Origin: Chitinophagaceae bacterium
GTDB lineage: Bacteria; Bacteroidota; Bacteroidia; Chitinophagales; UBA10324
DNA length: 64,000 nt
Assembly: GCA_947474435.1 (NCBI GenBank)
Contig: CANJII010000004.1
Span: 62,001 to 126,000, forward strand
Reading direction: 5' to 3'
The notes beneath the pieces were generated by a model. That model did not search any database. It worked only from the letters and a program-made list of their open reading frames with translations, and was not told the DNA's origin. Position numbers and translations under genes: made by a program. This document shows positions 7,083 through 16,467 of this stretch, piece by piece; within the stretch, counting starts at the first letter, position 1, and every line of letters starts with the position of its first letter.

Positions 7083-9245
7083 TTATTTTACAAAAGTCAT
7101 TTCATCAATTAACCGTTGTGCACCCGCATACTTATCAATGATGAACATTACATATCGAATGTCAACCGAAATGGTGCGCTTTAATATCGGGTCAAATTCA
7201 AAATCGCCGGTCATGGCTTCAGAGTTTCCATCAAATGCAATTCCGAGCAATTCGCCATTGCCGTTTAACACCGGGCTGCCGCTGTTTCCGCCGGTAATGT
7301 CGTTGTCGGTTAAAAATGCAACCGGCACATCTCCGTTGTAAGCATACTGTCCGAAATCTTTTTTCTCATACAAGTCTTTCAGTTTTTTCGGCACAATGAA
7401 CTCCTCGTTTTTCGGATCTTCTTTTTGCATAATACCGGTAAGTGTGGAATACCAGCTGTAATGAACTGCATCGCGCGGATCGTAATCCATCACTTTACCG
7501 TAAGTCATTCTGATGGTGCTGTTGGCATCGGGATAGTATGCCGTGTTGCTGTTCATCATTCGCATTCCCTGAATGTAAGATCGGTTATCAGCCTTCACTG
7601 CGCTACCCAACGACATGGCCGATGGAAACTGCGCTGTGAATGCCATCACTTTTTTAGCAAATAAAAATCCGGGGTCTTTATCGAGTGTTTTAGCTGATGG
7701 TTTTGCAAGAAACGCATTCACCTTATCGGCTGAAATGAAAATGCTTTTTGTAAAAATATCAGCAGCAAAACTTTTAAACGATGCATCCAATGTGGCTCCC
7801 TTGTATTTTGCAGTAATGTCGGTAATAAATGTTCCCTGCTTTTCGGCCGGCACACCTTTGCTGAATGCATGCAGGTAAGCAACTAAAACTTCCTGATCGG
7901 CAGGCGCAAAATAATTGGTGAACTGATCAATAGTGTTGTTTTTTAATTTGGCTACCAACTCATCGCGCTTGGTTGCATCAATGGGTTCAGTAGTCAATAC
8001 ATTATAAAGATCAGCAAAGCGGCTTGCAAAACCTGCAACACCAACCGACAATAAATTGCTGCCATAAATAGTTGGTAAATTATTTGGGCGGAATTCATCG
8101 TACTTTTTCTTTAATGCAGGCAACACTTTGCTGTACACGCTTTTCAAACTGTCGTTGGTTAATCCATTAATCCAATTGGTGAAAGCAGCTTCTTCTTTTT
8201 GTTTTTTATTATAGAGTGGTTCTGAAATGGCAAACCCGATTTGCCCTTTAAATAATTTCCATACATTGGCCACACTTGCATATTCACTCGCCAACATCAA
8301 ACGGGTTTTATCATCAGCATCCATGTATTTTTTCATGATGGCTAATTTCTCTTCCCACATGCCTACTAATGCAGGATAAGTTTCTTTCAATGTTAAATCA
8401 ATGGCATAACTGCTGAGGTAGCGATTGGTGCGACCGGGAAATCCAACAATCATTGCGAAATCATTTTTATTATATCCTTTCAACGAAATTTTCAAAAACT
8501 TTTTTGGATGATACGGAACATTCTCAGCATTGTACTCGGCAGGCTTGTTATCCTTATCACAATAAATACGGAACATGCTGAAGTCGCCGGTGTGGCGCGG
8601 CCACATCCAGTTATCAGTATCTCCACCAAATTTTCCGATGGATGATGGTGGTGCACCAACCAAACGAATGTCTTTAAAAGTTTCGAAGACAAACAGATAG
8701 TATTCAGAACCACGATACATTTCTTTTACATCAGCATTATAATGAGTTCCTTCAATTGCTTTTGTCGAAATTTCTTTCATGGCTTTTGAAGCGGCAGTTT
8801 CACGCGCTTGTCCATCCAATCCTTTAATGGCTGCTAAAACTTTATCGGTTACATTTTCCATTCTTACTAAAATGGAAATGAACATTCCCGGATTTGGTAA
8901 TTCATCTTTTCGTGTGGCTGACCAAAAACCATCAGTAAGGTAATCGTGTTCCACAGTGCTGTGATCGGTGATTGAGCCATAACCGCAGTGGTGGTTGGTT
9001 AATATCAATCCATCGGGTGATACAATTTCACCGGTGCATCCGCCATTGAACCAAACAATGGCATCTTTTAACGAAGCAGTATTTTCATTATAAATTTCGT
9101 CGGCAGTTAAATGCAAGCCGAGCAGTTGCATGGCTTCCATGTTGTATTGTTTCACCATCGATAACAGCCACATGCCTTCATCAGCACGAAGGAATGCGGG
9201 TGATAGGCCAAGAAAAATAAGGAGAGTGAGAACGGATTTCTTCAT
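7083..9245 (-). CDS. S46 family dipeptidyl peptidase, DPP7-like
   Basis: A 720-residue exported protease with signal peptide MKKSVLTLLIFLGLSPAFLRA. Chymotrypsin-like clan PA motifs: catalytic His in ILTNHHCGYGSI (about residue 85), GGDTDNWMWPRHTGDF with the likely catalytic Asp, and Ser655 in TGGNSGSPV. S46 enzymes remove dipeptides from peptide N-termini in the periplasm and feed amino-acid catabolism. From memory of the family, residue 673 separates DPP7 (Gly; hydrophobic P1) from DPP11 (Arg; acidic P1). Here residue 673 is Gly in AFDGNSEA, so I favour DPP7-type specificity. Length fits the family. It converges on the IS element. Confidence 0.92.
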   Translation of the reverse strand: MKKSVLTLLIFLGLSPAFLRADEGMWLLSMVKQYNMEAMQLLGLHLTADEIYNENTASLKDAIVWFNGGCTGEIVSPDGLILTNHHCGYGSITDHSTVEHDYLTDGFWSATRKDELPNPGMFISILVRMENVTDKVLAAIKGLDGQARETAASKAMKEISTKAIEGTHYNADVKEMYRGSEYYLFVFETFKDIRLVGAPPSSIGKFGGDTDNWMWPRHTGDFSMFRIYCDKDNKPAEYNAENVPYHPKKFLKISLKGYNKNDFAMIVGFPGRTNRYLSSYAIDLTLKETYPALVGMWEEKLAIMKKYMDADDKTRLMLASEYASVANVWKLFKGQIGFAISEPLYNKKQKEEAAFTNWINGLTNDSLKSVYSKVLPALKKKYDEFRPNNLPTIYGSNLLSVGVAGFASRFADLYNVLTTEPIDATKRDELVAKLKNNTIDQFTNYFAPADQEVLVAYLHAFSKGVPAEKQGTFITDITAKYKGATLDASFKSFAADIFTKSIFISADKVNAFLAKPSAKTLDKDPGFLFAKKVMAFTAQFPSAMSLGSAVKADNRSYIQGMRMMNSNTAYYPDANSTIRMTYGKVMDYDPRDAVHYSWYSTLTGIMQKEDPKNEEFIVPKKLKDLYEKKDFGQYAYNGDVPVAFLTDNDITGGNSGSPVLNGNGELLGIAFDGNSEAMTGDFEFDPILKRTISVDIRYVMFIIDKYAGAQRLIDEMTFVK

Positions 9246-9273
9246 GTGTGTTTTATCTTTTTTTAGAGTGGCG

Positions 9274-9281
9274 CAAATGTA
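9274..9281 (-). promoter_or_regulatory. Possible -7 box of the S46 peptidase gene
   Basis: The minus strand reads TACATTTG, a full match to the Bacteroidota -7 consensus TAnnTTTG, 28 bases before the ATG. No clear TTG box lies at the expected distance, so this is tentative. Confidence 0.4.
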
Positions 9282-9444
9282 AACAGGCAGTTTACTTTTT
9301 AAATTAAAAGTGAAAATTAAAAGCTGAATTAATCACCATCATCAAAATAATTTCCTGTTTCTGAGAATCGATTTTCATTCCGGTTCAAAATGACCAATGA
9401 CTTTTACAGAACCTATCTTGTGATTGATTCTTTTATTTGTAACT

Positions 9445-10866
9445 ATGAAAATCAGGTTTTCATTTAATGGATTGATGTGGTTACTGGCAATAACTGCTTT
9501 TACATGGTTAATTGTTTTCCCATTATTTCAGTTAGGAATGTTTACTGATGGATTGTTGTATGCATCCATCGCCCGGAATTTTTATACAAGTCAGGGAACC
9601 TGGTGGAACATTTACAGTCATGAACCAACCGGAATAATTTTTCATGAACAGCCGCCGCTTGTTTTCTGGTTGCAGTCTTTTTTCTTCAGCTTGTTTGGAG
9701 ATACCGTTTACCCTGAGCGGATTTATTCTTTTGTATTAATTGTACTATCAGCATTTACAATTATAACATTATGGAAAGAACTGAATCATGAAATTAAAAA
9801 AGCATGGCTACCGGTTATTTTATGGCTGAGTATTTATGCTGTTCAGTTTTCAGCAATAAATAATGTAATAGAAAACACATTGCAGTTTTTCGATTTGCTT
9901 TCAGTGTTGTTTTTATTCAAAGCAATGAGAAATAAAAATATGTTTCTTAATATATTTCTCGGATTGTTTTTTTTATTTCTTGCTTCCATGTCAAAAGGAA
10001 TTCAGGGATTGTTTCCAATTGCTGTTCCGGTTTGTTATTGGATTGCTTTCAGAATTTCTTCTGCTAAAAAATCAATTGCCATTACTTTTTTTCTGATAGC
10101 AGCGATGACCGGAATTTATTTTTTAATGATTCAATCACCGGAAATTCTGGAAAGTTATAAAGCGTATTTCGCCAGTCGTTTTCCCGGATTCCCGAATACA
10201 CCGCATGCGAATACTCATTACCGGGTTCAATTATTTTTTGAATTACTGGTTGAATTGCTTCCTCCGATAATTTTATGCATTGCAGTTTTCCTTTTCATAA
10301 AAAGGAAACTGAGAATTAATATTCCAGTTGCTTCCGAACAAAAAAGAATTTCGTTTTTCTTTTTATTAACTGGCTTATGTGCTTCGCTTCCACTGATGAT
10401 TTCGTATGAGCAAAGGTTTTTTTACCTCACTACTTCAATGCCCTACTTTGTTCTGGCGCTTTCCGTTTTGATTGAAAAATATTTCTATCAACTTTCCATT
10501 TACGCTCAAACTAAAATTCAAAGCGTAAAAAAAATCAGTTTCATTTTATTGATTGGAATAGTTTCAGGAATAACTGCAACATTTTTATTTGCCGGAAAAA
10601 TTACACGAGATAAGGAATTGCTTTCTGATGTTTTTAAAATCGGAAATAAAATAAAAGATGAAAACCTGATTGATATTTCTTCAGGCGGATGGAATAACTG
10701 GGCCGCTCACATGTATTTCCGCAGGTATTTTAACATTGAATTTGTAGCCGGAACCAGCGGTCACACTTTTTATCTTCATCCAAAAAAAGAAGGAGCATTC
10801 AATTCACCCTATTATAAAAAAGTAGAATGGGATTCTGAGTATTATGATGTGTATGAAAGAAAATAA
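9445..10866 (+). CDS. GT39-like polytopic membrane glycosyltransferase
   Basis: A 473-residue polytopic protein from the ATG at 9445; the ORF track's TTG at 9424 adds seven unlikely residues. It has about 10-12 membrane helices, the first-loop acidic motif MFTDGLLYASIARNF and HEQPPLVFWLQSFFFSLFGDT, the PPL-type motif of PMT/ArnT transferases. The C-terminal portion is a periplasmic domain (YFRRYFNIEFVAG). It is likely to use a polyprenyl-phosphate sugar on the periplasmic face. It is flanked by unrelated genes, so its acceptor cannot be inferred. Confidence 0.75.
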   Translation: MKIRFSFNGLMWLLAITAFTWLIVFPLFQLGMFTDGLLYASIARNFYTSQGTWWNIYSHEPTGIIFHEQPPLVFWLQSFFFSLFGDTVYPERIYSFVLIVLSAFTIITLWKELNHEIKKAWLPVILWLSIYAVQFSAINNVIENTLQFFDLLSVLFLFKAMRNKNMFLNIFLGLFFLFLASMSKGIQGLFPIAVPVCYWIAFRISSAKKSIAITFFLIAAMTGIYFLMIQSPEILESYKAYFASRFPGFPNTPHANTHYRVQLFFELLVELLPPIILCIAVFLFIKRKLRINIPVASEQKRISFFFLLTGLCASLPLMISYEQRFFYLTTSMPYFVLALSVLIEKYFYQLSIYAQTKIQSVKKISFILLIGIVSGITATFLFAGKITRDKELLSDVFKIGNKIKDENLIDISSGGWNNWAAHMYFRRYFNIEFVAGTSGHTFYLHPKKEGAFNSPYYKKVEWDSEYYDVYERK

Positions 10867-10869
10867 TTT

Positions 10870-11709
10870 CTAATAATCTTCTTTATAAAGGAACGGACAC
10901 TTATAGCTGTTGATAGTAAATGAGAATCCGAGACCGAAGAAAAAATAATTATCTTTTTTAATGTCTCCTCTGTATTTATTGGTTGCACCAACCGGTTGCC
11001 CGCCTAATTCCAAAGAGCGGTCAGATAAATTTACAGTAAGCGGCCCCGATTCATTTTGCAAAATCAATTTGTCGGGATATACGGTTGATACATCATCAAG
11101 GTAATCAGTAAATGTTTTTCGAACTGCGCCTTCGCCAAACAAACTTAAATTTTTTGAAACCCTCCACTTGAACCCACCGCCTATAACCCAGAATGGTTTA
11201 GTGAGTTTGTAGGGATCATTTGCACTGTATTCCGGATATCCCTGCCCTTCAGTTCCAACAGGTTGCAAATGAAAAACAGTGTTCCCGTACTTTGTTTTCG
11301 GGTCAAATCCGAACAAACCAAAGCCCAATAAAAAATAAGGAGAGTACTTCATTTTCGGATTGCGTGATGAATAATTCATAAAATTAAATTCTCCCTGAAT
11401 TTCTGCTTCCCAAATAGATGAATAGAAACTTAAATTCCGTCGTTGTTCAAAATAGAAATTCGATGCAGAGTCCATTCCTTTCACACCTCCATATGAAAAT
11501 GAAAGTTTTGCAGCCAAACGCGAATCAAAATTATATCGGGTGTAAACTCCTGCTACCGGCTGAGTATATCTAAAACTGGTGTTGGTATTAAGGTCGCCGA
11601 AATAAGTGCTGCCACCTATCCATGTTCCAAACTCATATCGCTGAGCATGAGACAACAATGGAATAAGGCAAATGCCGAAAACTATTTTTAAAAGAAACCT
11701 GAATTGCAA
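10870..11709 (-). CDS. DUF6089-like outer-membrane beta-barrel protein
   Basis: A 279-residue protein with a signal peptide (FRFLLKIVFGICLIPLLSHAQ) and then RYEFGTWIGGSTYFGDLN, the N-terminal signature of the DUF6089 family found across Bacteroidota. Alternating hydrophobic strands, aromatic strand ends and GLGFSF near the C-terminus point to an 8- to 10-stranded outer-membrane barrel. Function unknown for the family. The start is TTG at 11709: no ATG exists between it and the upstream in-frame stop, and the signal peptide begins here. It converges on the GT39-like gene with a 3-base gap. Confidence 0.75.
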   Translation of the reverse strand: MQFRFLLKIVFGICLIPLLSHAQRYEFGTWIGGSTYFGDLNTNTSFRYTQPVAGVYTRYNFDSRLAAKLSFSYGGVKGMDSASNFYFEQRRNLSFYSSIWEAEIQGEFNFMNYSSRNPKMKYSPYFLLGFGLFGFDPKTKYGNTVFHLQPVGTEGQGYPEYSANDPYKLTKPFWVIGGGFKWRVSKNLSLFGEGAVRKTFTDYLDDVSTVYPDKLILQNESGPLTVNLSDRSLELGGQPVGATNKYRGDIKKDNYFFFGLGFSFTINSYKCPFLYKEDY

Positions 11710-12010
11710 AAAATGTAAATTTTCTTGTAGAAGTGTTCAATAACGAAGTTGTTTAACGAATATTTTCTGAAGAGGTTCACTACAAATATAGGTTTCATTT
11801 TTTACTAAACCGTTTCAACCTTACTGTTTTTTATTTCGTGATTATTTCTTTACATCATTTTTTTTGATTTTAAGAGAGAAAATAAAATAACAACAGATTT
11901 TCAATCATGACGCTTTTTCATATGCCGGGAATAACAGTAAGTTTCTCCGGTAATAAGTTATTTAATGCGATTCAACAGATAGAACAATTTCAAATTGTAA
12001 CAAGAATGGT
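11710..12010. other. Intergenic region, 301 bp
   Basis: AT-rich gap between two minus-strand genes. It holds one candidate -7 box for the DUF6089 gene (TATATTTG on the minus strand at 11783-11790) with no well-spaced TTG box. I see no gene, RNA or strong hairpin in it. Confidence 0.5.
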
Positions 12011-13789
12011 TTATTTCTGATTTTTAATCCATTGTTGAATATTAGATTCAAGAATTGCCAATGGCAAACATCCGTTTTTTAAAACCTGATTATGAAATTC
12101 AGCATAACTGAATTTTTCGCCCAATTGTTTTTGTGCTTCGTTGCGCAAGGCAATAATTTTTAATTGTCCTATCTTGTAAGCAAGGGCTTGTGCCGGAATT
12201 GCCATGTATCGTTCCACCTCACTTGTTACATCTGCTTCACTCTCTGCTTCGTTTTCCAGACTGTAAGCAATAGCCTGTTCTCTTGTCCAGCCTTTTAAGT
12301 GCATGCCAACATCAACTACCAATCTTAATGCGCGATGCATTTCTTCACTAAGATTTCCGAATTTCTGAATCGGGTCGGTGTATAAACCAACTTCTTTTCC
12401 TAACGATTCGCTGTATAATGCCCAACCTTCGCCATATGCACCATACCAAATAAATCGCCTGAAATCAGGGAGGTCTTTGTTTTCCTGCTGTATTGAAATC
12501 TGAAAATGATGGCCGGGTATGGCTTCGTGTAAAAACAAAGTTTCCATAGCAATTGAATTAAATTTGGTCGCATCTACAATAGGCACATAAAATATTCCGG
12601 GACGGCTACCATCAGCAGAACCCTGCTGGTATTCAGCACTGGAAGAAGCAGCACGGAATTTTTCAGTCTCCTGAATTCGAAACGGAGATTTTGGTTGCAC
12701 ACTGAACATTTTATTAACCATTGGTTTCTCGGTTTCATAAATTTTCCGGAAGCCCTGAATTACTTCAGAATCCGTTTTGAACGGGAAATATTTTTTATCG
12801 GAGTTTACAAAATGAAAAAACTCTTTTAGTGTTCCTTTAAACCCCAGTTCATTTTTTATGTTCTCCATTTCATCCCGGATTCTTGCCACTTCTTTTAGTC
12901 CAAGGTTGAATATTGAATCAGCTGTTAAAGTTGTGGTTGTCCATTGCTTCGCTAAAAAATTATAATAATCTTTTCCAAATGAAAGTGCATTGATACCGGT
13001 TGATGCTCTGCATGCAGGAATATAGGTTGTATTAAAAAAGTCATACAATTTTTTATACGCCGGAATTAATTCTTCCGAAATTGTTTTTTCATATTCAGCA
13101 GTCAGTTTGTTTTTATCAGTTTCAGAAAACGAAGTTGGAAATTTATCAACCGGTAAATGGAAAATACTTTTATGAATATCACTCACAATCATATCTTGTA
13201 ACTGAGGTAAAACTTTTTTTGCAAGTACTTGGGGCAGTGTAATATTTTGTTGTATGCCTCGCTTCATATTTTCAATTGCAGTGTCGCACCACGGTACAAA
13301 ACGATGGGCGCGCATCAAAAAATTTTCGTAATCTTTAACTGTTTCAAAAGGCTGTATTCCACTCCCTGCTCCCAATTGCCCCATGGTAATTGATAAACTC
13401 CAGAACTGATTTACAGGCATTAAGTGATCCGGAAATTTCAATGCTATAATATTCATTTTCAAATCCCACTGAAGAATATCGAAACTGGTTTGATTGTTTT
13501 CGTTTAAAGAATTCCTGTCAAATAAATTCAATGAATCAAGAGTGGAGGCATAAAAATGATTTAGAGTGTCGCGAAAAGATTCGGTTATATTATTCGGCAA
13601 TAGATCATCAAACCGGTGATCACCATTCGAAGTCGCCTCCAAAGGAAAAAAATGAAGTCTGTGTTCATAATAACTGCTGAATAATTTTTGAATACCTGCA
13701 TCTGAATTATTTTGTTTTGTGTTTTCTTCAATACCAGAAGAACAGGAAATAAAAAAAGAGAGTATTAAAAAAAGCAGAATGTTTTTCAT
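12011..13789 (-). CDS. DUF885 family lipoprotein, putative metallopeptidase
   Basis: A 592-residue lipoprotein: MKNILLFLILSFFISC ends in a lipobox Cys at residue 16. The rest is a DUF885 domain with the zinc-binding-like motif HEAIPGHHFQI (His421, Glu422, His427) and downstream AYGEGWALYSESLG, the second conserved block. Members are predicted zinc carboxypeptidase-like or dipeptidase-like enzymes, but few are characterised. It is probably anchored in the outer or inner membrane facing the periplasm, where it could cleave peptides together with the S46 enzyme nearby. ATG start at 13789. Confidence 0.85.
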   Translation of the reverse strand: MKNILLFLILSFFISCSSGIEENTKQNNSDAGIQKLFSSYYEHRLHFFPLEATSNGDHRFDDLLPNNITESFRDTLNHFYASTLDSLNLFDRNSLNENNQTSFDILQWDLKMNIIALKFPDHLMPVNQFWSLSITMGQLGAGSGIQPFETVKDYENFLMRAHRFVPWCDTAIENMKRGIQQNITLPQVLAKKVLPQLQDMIVSDIHKSIFHLPVDKFPTSFSETDKNKLTAEYEKTISEELIPAYKKLYDFFNTTYIPACRASTGINALSFGKDYYNFLAKQWTTTTLTADSIFNLGLKEVARIRDEMENIKNELGFKGTLKEFFHFVNSDKKYFPFKTDSEVIQGFRKIYETEKPMVNKMFSVQPKSPFRIQETEKFRAASSSAEYQQGSADGSRPGIFYVPIVDATKFNSIAMETLFLHEAIPGHHFQISIQQENKDLPDFRRFIWYGAYGEGWALYSESLGKEVGLYTDPIQKFGNLSEEMHRALRLVVDVGMHLKGWTREQAIAYSLENEAESEADVTSEVERYMAIPAQALAYKIGQLKIIALRNEAQKQLGEKFSYAEFHNQVLKNGCLPLAILESNIQQWIKNQK

Positions 13790-13960
13790 ATTGCATTTTG
13801 ATTGGAAACAATATTATAAACTTCTGTTCTGGTTTTTAATAAAATGATATCACCAACTGAAAATTCATTTGAAACGGTAAGAATATTTCAAACTAAGCGG
13901 AGCAAATACAGCTACCCGTAAATTTGTTGCTTACCTTTAGCAGGTCAAATTTTAATTATA

Positions 13961-16357
13961 ATGAAAACTGTTTTTAGAAAAAGTTTAATCAGCATTTTGT
14001 TATTGTTCGCGGTTCAATGCAACTTCGTGTATTCGCAAATAAATGTAACTTCGAGTGTAACTGCATTACAACTTGCTCAGGCTTTAGTTGGTCCCGGCGC
14101 GATTGTGCTAAATCCTCAGGTTAATGGCAATCCATTGGCATATGGGGTGTTTAATAATGCTTTAACAACAGGCATCGGCTTTGATCAAGGCATTATCTTA
14201 ACATCAGGATGGGCTAATATCCCAAGCACAAATACAACTTCTGCGTTTAGCCATAATCTTGGCCTACCTGCTGATCCACTATTAACTTGGGCTGGGACCG
14301 GTTATGATGCATGCCGATTTGAATTTGATGTTGTAGCTTATGATTCAACCCTCAGTTTTCAATATGTTTTTGCCTCTGATGAATACAATACTTTTGTCAG
14401 CCCTTTTTCTGCTATAAATGATGCATTTGGTTTTTATATAAGTGGTCCTGGAATAGTTGGGCAACAAAACATTGCCTTACTGCCTAATGGTGTTCAGGTA
14501 ACGATGCAAAATGTAAATTGTGGAGCAAATCCAACTTATTATATATGCAATGATCCATATGCTCCAAACAGTGGTGGTTGTAGTGGTTCACCGCAATGTC
14601 CTGCTTCTGCCGCATCAACAATTTTTGAATACAATGGTTATACAACCCTTTTAACTGCACATGCAGATGTTACACCTTGTGATACCTTTCATTTGGTTTT
14701 AGTTATTTCTGATATGGGTGATGGAGCTTGGGATTCAGGAGTTTTAATTTCAAACCTGGTTGCCGGCACCGAAGTTTTTACTACGGTAAGTGATTCACTT
14801 CCTGGCTTCGAAACAAATTCATTATTGGAAGGATGTACAACCGGACAAATAACTTTAAAAAAACAATCGATATCTAACGGTGGAACCTGTTCAATTATTG
14901 ATACTTCAAATTGCGCCACTGATTCACTCTGTTATCAGGTTATCACAAGTGGAAATGCAATAGAGGGAATAGACTATGTTGCGTTAGATGATACCCTATG
15001 TTTTGGAACTGATTCAGTTTTGTATATTGATATAATTCCGATAGCAGATGGAATTTTTGAACCGGGAATTGATACTATTATTATTGATTTTATTCCAATT
15101 GCAGATACAACCAACTGTCCGGGAGCTGCATTGCTTCAGTCAATACGGGTAAAATTCTTTTTAATAGATCAACAATTATTTACTGTTCCTTCTACTATTC
15201 TGTGTTTTGGACAATCGTATGATTTAATCACAAATTCAAATTTGCCTGATATAAATTGGTCTCCTCCAACAGGGTTATCCTGCACCAATTGCTTATCTCC
15301 AACTGCAACTCCTGCAACATCAACTCTCTATACAGTTACAGCCGCTCTTGGAAATTGCATGCTTTCGCAAAGCGTAATGATAGATGTAGATTTTCCACAG
15401 CAAATTGTTGCAAGAAACGATACAGCAATGTGCTTGAATGACACGGTTCAATTAAATGTATCTGGAGTTACAAATTATATATGGGCACCTGCAAATTCAT
15501 TATCAAATGCGAACATCTCAAATCCGCTTGCGTTCCCAACTGCAACAACCACTTACACAGTTACAGGTATCAGTCCTTGCGGCATCTCTTATGATTCTGT
15601 TATAGTAACCGTTCATCCACTTCCGGTAGCCGATGCATATCCTGATACTTTTGTTTGTCCGCTTGACTGCACAACACTTTATGCAAGCGGAGGAGTGAGT
15701 TATTTCTGGGTTGGGTTTGGAGATATTACTCCGAACACCGGAACTCAGGTTGTAGTGTGTCCACCTGCAGACTCTACTATTTATATGGTTATTGTAACCA
15801 ATGAGTTTGGATGCCTCGATACTGCCTATACAGCAGTTGAATTTTATCCTTATCCTCAAGCATATGCAGGACTTGATGTTACAATTCATTTGTATGATAG
15901 CATTCAGCTCTATGCTTCAGGCGGCGTCACTTATTCATGGGATCCATCATATGGATTAAGCGATACAACTATCGCCAATCCGTGGGCTAACCCCGAAGTG
16001 TCAACGCAATATCATGTTGTTACAACCAATGCCAATGGCTGCGTAAACGAAGATTCAATCTGGGTTTATGTTGACGATGAACCTTATTGCTATCTGCCAA
16101 ATGCATTTTCACCGAATGGTGATGGGATTAATGATTTGCTGAAAATTATTTATCAGGGAGTGTTTTTTCTTGACGACTTCAGAATTTACAATCGTTGGGG
16201 AGAAATGGTTTTTCAGACAAGCGATTTGAAAAAAGGTTGGAACGGACTGTATAAAAATGAATTTGCACCTATTGGCGTTTATGTTTATTACATTGCCGGT
16301 CATGGACATCGAAATCAAAAAGTCTCGATGAGAGGAAATGTAACTTTAGTTAAATAG
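13961..16357 (+). CDS. T9SS-exported choice-of-anchor L protein, type B sorting domain
   Basis: A 798-residue secreted protein with signal peptide (to about residue 25). The N-terminal choice-of-anchor L domain begins SVTALQLAQALVGPGA and includes GIILTSGWANIP, FEFDVVAYDSTLSFQYVFAS and NDAFGFYISGPG. Several PKD/Ig-like modules rich in Cys pairs follow. The C-terminus is a gliding-motility-associated (CHU_C, T9SS type B) sorting domain: PNAFSPNGDGINDLLKI, IYNRWGEMVFQT, GWNG, PIGVYVYYI. Type IX secretion would place it on the surface or in the medium, probably as an adhesin or matrix protein. It is followed by a paralogue in the same direction. Confidence 0.88.
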   Translation: MKTVFRKSLISILLLFAVQCNFVYSQINVTSSVTALQLAQALVGPGAIVLNPQVNGNPLAYGVFNNALTTGIGFDQGIILTSGWANIPSTNTTSAFSHNLGLPADPLLTWAGTGYDACRFEFDVVAYDSTLSFQYVFASDEYNTFVSPFSAINDAFGFYISGPGIVGQQNIALLPNGVQVTMQNVNCGANPTYYICNDPYAPNSGGCSGSPQCPASAASTIFEYNGYTTLLTAHADVTPCDTFHLVLVISDMGDGAWDSGVLISNLVAGTEVFTTVSDSLPGFETNSLLEGCTTGQITLKKQSISNGGTCSIIDTSNCATDSLCYQVITSGNAIEGIDYVALDDTLCFGTDSVLYIDIIPIADGIFEPGIDTIIIDFIPIADTTNCPGAALLQSIRVKFFLIDQQLFTVPSTILCFGQSYDLITNSNLPDINWSPPTGLSCTNCLSPTATPATSTLYTVTAALGNCMLSQSVMIDVDFPQQIVARNDTAMCLNDTVQLNVSGVTNYIWAPANSLSNANISNPLAFPTATTTYTVTGISPCGISYDSVIVTVHPLPVADAYPDTFVCPLDCTTLYASGGVSYFWVGFGDITPNTGTQVVVCPPADSTIYMVIVTNEFGCLDTAYTAVEFYPYPQAYAGLDVTIHLYDSIQLYASGGVTYSWDPSYGLSDTTIANPWANPEVSTQYHVVTTNANGCVNEDSIWVYVDDEPYCYLPNAFSPNGDGINDLLKIIYQGVFFLDDFRIYNRWGEMVFQTSDLKKGWNGLYKNEFAPIGVYVYYIAGHGHRNQKVSMRGNVTLVK

Positions 16358-16467
16358 CAAACATTCAATTAAAAATTCTTTTCATTTTTTAATTTCAGTT
16401 TATGCTTTGATAGTTGATTTTTGCACTTGATTTTAAAAAATAATGATTGTTGAAAAAAAAATCTAAA

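Noticed and set aside
15518-15889. Minus-strand 123-aa ORF inside the first choice-of-anchor L gene
   Set aside because: Biased composition, no recognisable domain, entirely inside a well-supported gene on the other strand.
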